NCBI GenBank assembly: GCA_009692685.1 | Contig: SHYS01000027.1 | Span: forward strand, 1 to 12,975 | Source of the DNA: Dehalococcoidia bacterium | GTDB taxonomy: Bacteria > Chloroflexota > Dehalococcoidia > UBA2979 | Length of the DNA stretch: 12,975 nucleotides | Direction: 5' to 3' | Part shown: piece after piece, positions 1 through 5,815 of the stretch | Layout: each line of letters begins with the position of its first letter | How positions within the stretch are numbered: position 1 is the first letter of the stretch | Position numbers and translations under genes: made by a program | The notes under the pieces: model-generated | Databases searched by the model: none | Seen by the model: only the letters and a program-made list of their open reading frames with translations | What the model was told of the DNA's origin: nothing

Positions 1-6
1 TATAGA
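1..6 (+). promoter_or_regulatory. Possible -10 box of the cysteine-rich peptide gene
   Basis: TATAGA at the window edge lies 49 nt upstream of the peptide ATG at 56 and resembles a sigma-70 type -10 hexamer. It is followed by the 10-bp palindrome GACGCGCGTC (5-14). Any -35 element would lie outside the window, so this is only a suggestion. The peptide gene could equally be the last gene of an operon that begins upstream. Confidence 0.25.
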
Positions 7-55
7 CGCGCGTCGATACCGCAGTCCACCCAGCGTTCGGTTCAAGGAGGTCACC

Positions 56-151
56 ATGACCCTCAAGCCGTTCAACGGCACACCTCTGCCCGTCCTCAAC
101 GGCGGGGACTGCTGCTACACCGCTTGCAGTTGCGAGCCGGGCTGCTGCTAG
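56..151 (+). CDS. Cysteine-rich 31-residue peptide, candidate RiPP precursor or cysteine-sensing leader peptide
   Basis: This small ORF has an ATG at 56 with a near-perfect Shine-Dalgarno AAGGAGGT (44-51) at good spacing, and it ends in TAG at 149-151. The peptide has 31 residues. Residues 1-17 form a non-cysteine N-terminal part ending Leu-Asn-Gly-Gly. Residues 18-31 hold six cysteines (19, 20, 24, 26, 30, 31) as CCYTACSCEPGCC, a mirror-symmetric CC-x3-C-x-C-x3-CC pattern. Counting back from Gly17 as -1, hydrophobic residues stand at -4 (Leu14), -7 (Leu11) and -12 (Phe6), as in double-glycine leaders cut by C39 peptidases. I do not recognise the family. It could be a RiPP precursor, a small metal-binding peptide, a disulfide-rich secreted peptide, or a polycysteine leader ORF controlling the next gene. 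No modification enzyme or C39 transporter is visible in the window, but the upstream neighbours are not seen. That it is translated is likely; its function is unknown. Confidence 0.7.
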   Translation: MTLKPFNGTPLPVLNGGDCCYTACSCEPGCC

Positions 152-156
152 CAGCC
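140..156 (+). other. Small hairpin over the last two Cys codons and stop of the peptide gene
   Basis: GGCTGC (140-145) can pair with GCAGCC (151-156) around a 5-nt loop. The core GCTGCTAGCAGC (144-155) is a perfect palindrome centred on the TAG stop. A ribosome stalled on the final Cys codons or terminating there would melt it. It directly abuts the large hairpin at 157-208 without overlapping it. Confidence 0.45.
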
Positions 157-208
157 TGAACGTGGGCGGGGTGGCCTCGAGGGATCGAGGCCACCCCGCC
201 CACGTTCA
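157..208 (+). terminator. Very strong GC-rich hairpin (terminator-like)
   Basis: The left arm 157-179 and right arm 186-208 are perfectly complementary over 23 bp, with the 6-nt loop AGGGAT (180-185). The left arm starts 5 nt after the peptide stop codon. No run of T follows (the next bases are CGCTCGCACG), so it is not a textbook intrinsic terminator. GC-rich hairpins without a U-tract are commonly proposed as terminators or mRNA-stabilising ends in high-GC bacteria. It would separate the peptide transcript from the monooxygenase gene or protect its 3' end. It could also be the terminator arm of an attenuator. Confidence 0.7.
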
Positions 209-226
209 TCGCTCGCACGACGCCGG

Positions 227-232
227 TATGCT
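227..232 (+). promoter_or_regulatory. Putative -10 box (TATGCT) of the monooxygenase gene
   Basis: TATGCT ends 24 nt before the GTG start at 257. It is part of a 15-nt sequence, CGACGCCGGTATGCT (218-232), that recurs exactly at 6883-6897 in front of another gene. The preceding GG gives it an extended -10 look. No good -35 hexamer is seen; that position falls in the right arm of the hairpin. Confidence 0.45.
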
Positions 233-256
233 AGCGCGCCTCGGAAGGAACCCGCC

Positions 257-1324
257 GTGGAATTCGGACTGTTCGTGGAGTGGCCGAACGCGGGCGCACG
301 CGTCTGGCGCGAGGCATTCGAGGAGAGCGTCGCGCAGGTGCGCCTGGCCGAGGAGGTCGGGTTCGACTTCTGCCTGATCGCGGAGCACCACTTCTCCGAC
401 TACAGCATCGCGCCATCGCCGCTCCTCGAAGCGCTCGCGTTCGCACGCGCGACCTCGCGGATCCGCATCGGGACAGGCGTGGCGGTGCTGCCGGAGTGGC
501 AACCGCTCCGACTCGCCGAAGAGATGGCGGTTGTCGACCAGTTGAGCGGCGGGCGGTTCATCGCCGGCGTCGGCCGCGGCTTCGTGCCCTTCGAGCAGGA
601 GCGCCTCGGCGTCGTGGTGGACGAGGGGCGCGCGCGCTTCGAGGAGTCGCTCGATGTCCTCGTGCAGGCGTGGACGGCGACGGACTTCACGTACGCCGGG
701 AAGCACGTCCGCATCGACCACCCGACGACGGTGCTCCCACGGCCGCTCCAGACACCCCACCCACCGATCTGGCTCGCCGGTGCGAGCGCGGAGTCCGTTG
801 ACCTCGTGGGACGTCGAGGCCTGACGCCCATCACGTCGGGCGCGGCGGGCGTGGAGCGGCTGCGCGAGCAGCACGGCGACTACGTGCGCGCGCGCCTCCA
901 GTACGGGCGCGGTGCCGAGCCGCTGCACGTCGTCGCACAGACGCAGGTACACGTCGCGGAGACGACCGCTGAGGCGCACGCAACGCTCCCGTTTGCCCGC
1001 TGGCAGGCGCGCGCCGTGACTCGCCTCGTGCAGGCGCGGATCGAAGGCGGCGTCCTCGATGTCACCCCGGCGGAGGACGACCCGAGCGACGAAGTGCTGC
1101 TCGGGCGTCAGTTCATCGGGACACCGGACCAGATCATCCCTCGGCTACAGGCCCTCAACGATGCAGGGGTGACGCACGTCAGCATGCTGATGGAGTTCGG
1201 CGGCCTCGACGCCTCGCGGATCGAACGCTCGATCCGCCTCGTGGGGCGCGAGGTGATCTCGGCGCTCCGAGACGCCACCCCACCGGCGACCCTCACGGCC
1301 AGCGCGCTCGCAGCGAGCAGATAG
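257..1324 (+). CDS. LLM class flavin-dependent oxidoreductase (luciferase-like monooxygenase)
   Basis: The 355-residue product has the usual length of bacterial-luciferase-like TIM-barrel monooxygenases, which use reduced FMN or F420 to oxidise small organic substrates in the cytoplasm. Family features are visible: the N-terminal strand MEFGLF, AEHHF at 42-46, the segment DQLSGGRFIAGVGRG at 94-108, PHPPIWLAGAS in the middle, and a C-terminal part with FIGTPDQIIPRL. The start is GTG at 257, preceded by the SD-like GGAAGGA (243-249). A start further upstream would run into the promoter and hairpin. The transporter gene follows after 4 nt, so the two are probably co-transcribed. The substrate cannot be read from the sequence. 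Alkanesulfonate monooxygenases (SsuD) belong to the same superfamily, but I see nothing that assigns this protein to that group. Such paralogues are abundant in some Chloroflexota and Actinomycetota. Confidence 0.9.
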   Translation: MEFGLFVEWPNAGARVWREAFEESVAQVRLAEEVGFDFCLIAEHHFSDYSIAPSPLLEALAFARATSRIRIGTGVAVLPEWQPLRLAEEMAVVDQLSGGRFIAGVGRGFVPFEQERLGVVVDEGRARFEESLDVLVQAWTATDFTYAGKHVRIDHPTTVLPRPLQTPHPPIWLAGASAESVDLVGRRGLTPITSGAAGVERLREQHGDYVRARLQYGRGAEPLHVVAQTQVHVAETTAEAHATLPFARWQARAVTRLVQARIEGGVLDVTPAEDDPSDEVLLGRQFIGTPDQIIPRLQALNDAGVTHVSMLMEFGGLDASRIERSIRLVGREVISALRDATPPATLTASALAASR

Positions 1325-1328
1325 CGGC

Positions 1329-2546
1329 GTGGAGCTCGTCGCGCGCGCTCGGTATTGGCGGGACGCGCTGCTCCTGGGCGTCGCGACCATCGGGGCGTAT
1401 GGCGTCGTGTACTACGCCTTCGGCGTGTTCATCGAACCGCTGCATGACGACACAGGGTGGAGCACGGGCACGCTCTCCCTCGCCTACTCCGCAGGGGTGC
1501 TGCTTTCGGGCGTCGGAGCGGTAGTCGGCGGACGCGCGCTGGACCGGCGGGGGCCGCGGCCGGTGATGGTGACCGCCGTCGTTGTGGGCGCGCTCGGCCT
1601 GCTCGCAGCGTCCGAGGCGCGACAGGTGGCGTGGTTCGTGGCTTGTTGGGCGGTCGCCGGCGGCGCTGTGGCGGGCGGACTCTACTACAACGTCACGATG
1701 TCCACGACGTCACGACTGTACGCCGACCGGCGGGCCGCCGCCGTCAGCGTGCTGACCCTCCTTGGCGCGCTGGCAAGCCCGATCTTCAACCCCCTCGTCG
1801 CGTGGATGGTCGAGGCGTGGGGCTGGCGCGAGGCGTTGCGCGCGCTGGCGGTGCTGCTGGTGATCCTCGCGGGCCCAGCAGCCCTCGTCGTGCGGTCGGA
1901 GGCGGTGCCGGTACCGCCGCGTATCCCCGGCGACCGAGGCGCTTGGCGCGAGCCGATGGTGTGGCGGCTGATACTCGCAGCCTGCTTCTCCGCCGGAGCG
2001 ACCAGCGCCCTCCTCCTCCACCAGGTGAGCGCGATCCGTGCGCTCGGTCTGTCCCTGGCAACCGCGGCCGCCCTCGGTGGAGCGCGAGGGCTGATGCAGA
2101 TCCCCGGTCGCCTCGTCCTGACGCCGCTCACCAATTGGCTGGGCGTCCACACGACGCAGGTCGTCTGTTACGGGATGGTCGCGGCTGGTGCGAGCGCCCT
2201 CGTGTTTGCGGACGGCCTCGTGGCTGCGTGGTTCTTCGTGATCGCAGCCGGCCTCGCCATTGGCCTCAGTTCACCGCTCAACGGGTTGCTGGGGGCGGAG
2301 GCGTACGGGGCACGCCTCGGCACGTTCTCCGGGATGCAGGCAGCCGCCACCAGCGTCGCGAGCGCGGGCGGCGCGTGGCTCGCGGGTGTCGCGGTGGACC
2401 GGACGGGGGACTACGGCCTCACACTCGCCGGTATCGCGACCCTCGAGGTCGGCGCGGCCGCCGCCCTGCTCTGGCAACGGCACGCGGTGCGGGCAGCACG
2501 GGCGGGGAATGCGGTTGCACTAAGCGCGGAGGGCGAGCGGGTCTAG
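1329..2546 (+). CDS. MFS transporter
   Basis: The 405-residue protein has about twelve hydrophobic segments, at roughly 12-34, 47-68, 79-95, 99-120, 138-160, 168-188, 210-230, 241-262, 274-295, 297-317, 333-355 and 362-382. This is the normal size and layout of the major facilitator superfamily. The cytoplasmic loop between segments 2 and 3 reads GGRALDRRGPRP (67-78), the family's motif A. The combination with GWSTGTLSLAYS before it recalls the monocarboxylate/oxalate-formate antiporter branch, so an organic anion substrate is a reasonable guess. The start is GTG at 1329, 4 nt after the monooxygenase stop, which suggests translational coupling. It may import the monooxygenase substrate or export its product. 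Its TAG stop (2544-2546) overlaps the stop of the converging DUF3090 gene. Confidence 0.9.
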   Translation: MELVARARYWRDALLLGVATIGAYGVVYYAFGVFIEPLHDDTGWSTGTLSLAYSAGVLLSGVGAVVGGRALDRRGPRPVMVTAVVVGALGLLAASEARQVAWFVACWAVAGGAVAGGLYYNVTMSTTSRLYADRRAAAVSVLTLLGALASPIFNPLVAWMVEAWGWREALRALAVLLVILAGPAALVVRSEAVPVPPRIPGDRGAWREPMVWRLILAACFSAGATSALLLHQVSAIRALGLSLATAAALGGARGLMQIPGRLVLTPLTNWLGVHTTQVVCYGMVAAGASALVFADGLVAAWFFVIAAGLAIGLSSPLNGLLGAEAYGARLGTFSGMQAAATSVASAGGAWLAGVAVDRTGDYGLTLAGIATLEVGAAAALLWQRHAVRAARAGNAVALSAEGERV

Positions 2547-3109
2547 TTCGCCTCGACGTCGTCATCGTCCTCATCGTTGGCAGCGGACTCACGAGGCGGG
2601 ATGGGCTCCTTCGAGTGGCCGTTGGTGTGGATGCATTCGTGCTGCGCATTTGCGAAGTCGAGCGGCTGTTTGCAGAGCGGGCACGTCGGGCGACCGCCGG
2701 CCACGACCTCTTCGATGATGTGGATCAGAGTGAGCGCCTGCGAGCGGCTGAATGCCATCCGCAAGGCCGGGGTGTCACGCCGGTCGGCGGCCTGCGGGTC
2801 GTCCGCGAGGAAGATCGCCTGCTCCTCCTCGGCGTCATAGTCGAGGCCCATGCGGGCGACCTGGAAATCCACCTGGGCGCGCTGGGGAAAGTTGCCGACA
2901 GGCTCCACGGTCGTCGCGGGCTGTCCGCGCCGCATCGAGCGTTCCGCCAGCAGTTGCGAGATGGAGCGCCCGAGGGCTGCAAGTTGTTCCTTCTCGATCC
3001 AGAGCGCGACGTACGTCGCGTCCGCGCGAGCGCGCAGACGGAAGGTGCGCTGGCCGGGCTGGCCGATCGCTTCGGCGTCTACCGCGTCCACCAAGCCGAG
3101 GTCGATCAT
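2543..3109 (-). CDS. DUF3090 (TIGR03847) family protein
   Basis: The product has 188 residues. It opens with a segment containing GQPGQRTFRLRA (about 16-27), followed by YVALWIEKEQL, FRVG-like GNFPQRAQ, and a C-terminal zinc-ribbon-like CPLCKQPLDF...HEC (Cys143, Cys146, His157, Cys159). These are hallmarks of DUF3090, a conserved family of unknown function known mainly from Actinomycetota and Chloroflexota. An acidic tail (NDEDDDDVE) ends the protein. The start is ATG at 3109, with the purine-rich GGGGGAG just upstream on the minus strand. A start at 3178 would add 23 residues with no family match. The gene is divergent from the amidase and convergent with the MFS gene. The biochemical role is unknown. 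Confidence 0.88.
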   Translation of the reverse strand: MIDLGLVDAVDAEAIGQPGQRTFRLRARADATYVALWIEKEQLAALGRSISQLLAERSMRRGQPATTVEPVGNFPQRAQVDFQVARMGLDYDAEEEQAIFLADDPQAADRRDTPALRMAFSRSQALTLIHIIEEVVAGGRPTCPLCKQPLDFANAQHECIHTNGHSKEPIPPRESAANDEDDDDVEAN

Positions 3110-3130
3110 GGCTCCCCCATCCGCTCCGCG

Positions 3131-3160
3131 AGCGTAGGCACCCCCGCGCGCACGGGTCAA
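3131..3160 (-). promoter_or_regulatory. Putative sigma-70 type promoter of the DUF3090 gene
   Basis: On the minus strand TTGACC (3160-3155) is followed after 18 nt by TACGCT (3136-3131), which lies 21 nt before the ATG at 3109. Both hexamers are close to consensus and the spacing is normal, which makes this the best-formed promoter in the window. Confidence 0.6.
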
Positions 3161-3169
3161 ACCCGCGAC

Positions 3170-3175
3170 TACTAT
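3170..3175 (+). promoter_or_regulatory. Putative -10 box (TACTAT) of the amidase gene
   Basis: TACTAT lies 29 nt before the amidase ATG at 3205. No convincing -35 is seen in the GC-rich stretch upstream. It lies next to the DUF3090 promoter on the opposite strand, so the two genes would be read divergently from an intergenic region of 95 bp. Confidence 0.4.
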
Positions 3176-3204
3176 CATTGGCCAGCCCAGCGCGAGGAGC
3201 CCCG

Positions 3205-4614
3205 ATGCCTAACGCCACGCTCGACCTCGGCACCCTCACGATCGCGGCGGCCTCGGCGCAAATCGCGGATGGCACGCTCTCGCCTGTCGCGCTGACCGAG
3301 GCGGCGTTCGCTCGGATCGACGCGACTAACGGCCGTGTGAATGCCTTCGTGCGACTGATGCGCACCTCCGCGCTCGCAGAGGCACAGGCTGCTGAGGAGC
3401 GCGCACACGGTGGCCGTCGCCTCGGCCCGCTCGACGGCATCCCGATCGCGGTCAAAGACCTGTTTGACACTGCGGGCGTCGTCACGGCGGCGGGGACCGG
3501 CGCCTACCGCGAGCGCGTCCCGCTCGACGACGCCACTGCGGTGCGTCGCCTGCACGAGGCGGGCGCGGTCATCCTTGGCAAGACAAACACCCACGAATTA
3601 GCGCTGGGTGGGACGACGAACAACGTCCACTACGGGCCTACCATGAACCCGTGGCGCCTCAACCGAGTGCCGGGCGGCTCCTCCGGTGGATCGGCCGCGG
3701 CGTTGGCCGCTGGGCAGGCACTGGGAGCGCTCGGCACGGACACCGGCGGCAGCATTCGCATCCCCGCCGCGTTCTGCGGCGTCACGGGCCATAAGCCCTC
3801 GTACGGCCTCGTCGGTCGAGGTGGCGTCGTCCCGCTGTCGCTCACGCTCGACCATGCTGGCCCGATGGCGGCCACGGCCCTCGACTGCGCGCTCCTGCTC
3901 GATGTCCTCGCCGGGCACGACCCGCGTGACGACGGCTCCGTCGACCGACCATCGGAGTCGTTCAGCGCGGGCATCGAGAGCAGCGTCGCGGGGCGGCGTC
4001 TGGCCGTGATCCCCTCGTTGGTCGAGGGTTGCGACGACGCCACGCTCGCAGCATTCGAGGCAGGCCTCGACACCCTGCGCGGCCTCGGGGCCATCGTCGA
4101 CGTCGTCGAGCCGATGGCGGGGGAAGACGAGTGGCGGAACTCCATCAACGGCTTGCTGATAGCCGAGGGTGCCTCATACGTGGCGCACATCCTGCGCGAG
4201 CGACCGCACACGATCGGCGAGAGCGTGCGCCGGCGGATGATGCCGGGCCTCGATGTGACCGTGGACGCGTACCTCCGCATGCTGAAGGCGCGGGGCGTCA
4301 TCGAACGGCGGTTCGAGCAGGCGCTCGCCGTCGGGGGCTTCGACGGCTACGTCACGCCGACGTCCCCGCAGCCAGCAGAGCCGATCATGCTGGACGCCAC
4401 CGCCGACAGCGAACCGTTGAGGAAATTCCGCAACACGATGGTCTTCGACCTGACGCGTCAGCCCTCGATCTCTGTCCCGGCGGGGTTCGATGGCGATGGG
4501 ATGCCCATCGGGCTGATGGTGAGCGGCGCACGTTGGGACGACGCACGAGTGCTCCAGATCGGCCACGCGTTCCAGCAAGTGACCTCGTTCCACCGCCAAC
4601 GCCCGACACTCTGA
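3205..4614 (+). CDS. Amidase signature family hydrolase
   Basis: The 469-residue protein is full length for the amidase-signature family, which hydrolyses carboxamide (sometimes ester) bonds with a Ser-cisSer-Lys triad. The triad is clear: Lys84 in GIPIAVKDLFDTAG, the cis-serine Ser159 in VPGGSSGGSAAA, and the nucleophile Ser183 in GTDTGGSIRIPAAFCG. The start is ATG at 3205, preceded by GAGGAG at 3194-3199; the frame is open further upstream but lacks family similarity there. The protein resembles GatA of the Glu-tRNA amidotransferase, but no gatB or gatC is adjacent, and the sequence SLTLDHAGPMA after the core is more typical of free-standing amidases such as those acting on aryl- or indole-acetamides. 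The substrate is unknown. The murB gene starts 34 nt downstream. Confidence 0.9.
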   Translation: MPNATLDLGTLTIAAASAQIADGTLSPVALTEAAFARIDATNGRVNAFVRLMRTSALAEAQAAEERAHGGRRLGPLDGIPIAVKDLFDTAGVVTAAGTGAYRERVPLDDATAVRRLHEAGAVILGKTNTHELALGGTTNNVHYGPTMNPWRLNRVPGGSSGGSAAALAAGQALGALGTDTGGSIRIPAAFCGVTGHKPSYGLVGRGGVVPLSLTLDHAGPMAATALDCALLLDVLAGHDPRDDGSVDRPSESFSAGIESSVAGRRLAVIPSLVEGCDDATLAAFEAGLDTLRGLGAIVDVVEPMAGEDEWRNSINGLLIAEGASYVAHILRERPHTIGESVRRRMMPGLDVTVDAYLRMLKARGVIERRFEQALAVGGFDGYVTPTSPQPAEPIMLDATADSEPLRKFRNTMVFDLTRQPSISVPAGFDGDGMPIGLMVSGARWDDARVLQIGHAFQQVTSFHRQRPTL

Positions 4615-4636
4615 CACCCCTGTCCGAGGCGCGCGT

Positions 4637-4642
4637 TAGGAT
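4637..4642 (+). promoter_or_regulatory. Putative -10 box (TAGGAT) for a possibly leaderless murB transcript
   Basis: TAGGAT ends 6 nt before the GTG start at 4649. If it works as a -10 box, transcription would begin at or next to the start codon. The AGGA inside it could instead act as the Shine-Dalgarno of a longer transcript coming from the amidase gene, so its role is uncertain. CTGACA at 4611-4616 is a possible -35, but the spacer would be 20 nt. Confidence 0.3.
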
Positions 4643-4648
4643 CGAGGG

Positions 4649-5581
4649 GTGAACAAACACTCCCTCGCAACACTGCCTGACCCGCCTCCCGCCCTCGGCC
4701 TGGAGCGTGACGTGTCGCTCGCGCGCCATACCTATCTTCGAATTGGCGGAGCCGCGGCCTACTTTGGCACTCCGCCGGACATCGACACGTTCGTGCGGAT
4801 CTGGGCGTGGGCGAAGTCGCACACGATCCCGCTGCGGATCATCGGTGGCGGGTCGAACATGCTGGTCGCCGATGAGGGAGTGCGTGCGGTGGTGATCTCG
4901 CTCCGGCGTGCGTGCGGGTATCTCGACATCGAAGGCACTGCGGTCCATGCCGGTGCCGCCGTCATGCTTCCCGCGATCGCAAAGGCGGCGGCGGAGCGAG
5001 GGCTGAGTGGTATGGAGTTCGCGATCGGGATCCCGGGCGACATCGGCGGCGCGATGCAGACGAACGCGGGCATCGGCGACGGCCGGAGCATGGGTGATGT
5101 GGTGACCAGCGTGGACGTACTCCGGGATGGCGTGCCGGTCACGTTGTCACGAGAGCAGATCGCGTTCGACTACCGACACACGTCGTTGCGGACAGCGGGC
5201 GAGATCGTGCTGGCGGCGCAGCTTGCGCTCAAGCCGCGGCCGCTCGACGAAGTCGAGGCGGAGATGAGCCGCCTCCTCGGCACGCGGCAGGCGACACAGC
5301 CGACGGCAGAGCCCAACGCGGGCTCGGTGTTCCGCAATCCACCCGGGGATCGGGCGGGCCAGATGATCGAGGCGGTCGGTGGCAAAAACGTCGCTTCCGG
5401 CAGCGCACACGTCTCTTCGCTGCACGCGAACTTCATCGTGCATGACGGGAACGCCTCGGCATCCGAGTACCTCGATGTGATGACCGAAGTACAACGGCTG
5501 GTGCTAGCGACCTATGGTGTGCGGCTCATCCCGGAGATCGAATGGTGGGGCGATGGCACGCCACCGGAGGTATTCCAGTGA
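4649..5581 (+). CDS. murB: UDP-N-acetylenolpyruvoylglucosamine reductase (MurB)
   Basis: MurB is a cytoplasmic FAD enzyme that reduces UDP-GlcNAc-enolpyruvate to UDP-MurNAc with NADPH, the second committed step of peptidoglycan synthesis. The 310-residue product shows the FAD-binding part with HTYLRIGGAAAYF (27-39), LRIIGGGSNMLVADEG (62-77) and GLSGMEFAIGIPGDIGGAMQTNAG (118-141, split by family loops). It also has FDYRHTSLR (173-181, Arg176), the catalytic Ser226 in EPNAGSVFRNP, HANFIVHDGNASA, and the C-terminal PEIEWWG with the conserved Glu296. The length and the absence of the extra E. coli type loop fit a type II MurB. The start is GTG at 4649. The stop overlaps the next start as GTGA. 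Its presence implies a peptidoglycan wall. It stands apart from any mur/fts cluster seen here. Confidence 0.95.
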   Translation: MNKHSLATLPDPPPALGLERDVSLARHTYLRIGGAAAYFGTPPDIDTFVRIWAWAKSHTIPLRIIGGGSNMLVADEGVRAVVISLRRACGYLDIEGTAVHAGAAVMLPAIAKAAAERGLSGMEFAIGIPGDIGGAMQTNAGIGDGRSMGDVVTSVDVLRDGVPVTLSREQIAFDYRHTSLRTAGEIVLAAQLALKPRPLDEVEAEMSRLLGTRQATQPTAEPNAGSVFRNPPGDRAGQMIEAVGGKNVASGSAHVSSLHANFIVHDGNASASEYLDVMTEVQRLVLATYGVRLIPEIEWWGDGTPPEVFQ

Positions 5582-5815
5582 GCGACGCGTCCGTGCTCCG
5601 CGCCACCACCTCTCGCCCCGAACTGATCCGCACGCTGGCCGCCACGCCCGAGATACTCGAGGCGATGCTGCTGTCTGCCTCGGAAACGTCGATCGACACC
5701 GCTGCGCCGGGGGAGTGGTCGGCCCGCATTGTCACCGCACATCTGCGCGACGATGAGTTCATGGTGATGCGCCTGCGCCTCGAACGGATGCTCGTCGAGA
5801 ACGTGCCCACCCTCG
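5578..5815 (+). pseudogene. DinB-like protein, N-terminal half only
   Basis: A GTG at 5578 overlaps the murB TGA (GTGA) and opens a frame whose first 80 or so residues resemble the N-terminal half of DinB/DUF664-type four-helix proteins: PGEWSARIVTAHLRDDEF at 44-61, with a possible metal-ligand His55, then a second helix ending at VPTLE. DinB proteins usually have about 150-170 residues. Near 5807-5817 the similarity stops and the DNA continues as the middle of an ABC-F ATPase gene in another frame (from Asn-His-Leu-Asp at 5816). The DinB frame runs on to a stop at 6043-6045, but its residues after about 80 are low-complexity Arg/Ala with no family match. I therefore read it as a gene fragment made by a deletion or misassembly. 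The family call rests on short motifs. Confidence 0.6.

Noticed and set aside
206..979. 257-codon open frame on the minus strand opposite the monooxygenase
   Set aside because: It lacks recognisable motifs, and the plus-strand gene is a complete family member. This is an antisense shadow.
1457..3295. 612-codon open frame on the plus strand across the MFS and DUF3090 genes
   Set aside because: Its composition is Arg/Gly/Ala-rich without any domain, and it overlaps two clear genes in other frames. Long shadow frames are expected at this GC content.
3205..4614. GatA subunit of the tRNA-dependent amidotransferase
   Set aside because: The triad is shared, but no gatB or gatC lies nearby and the segment after the core (SLTLDHAGPMA) fits free-standing amidases better.
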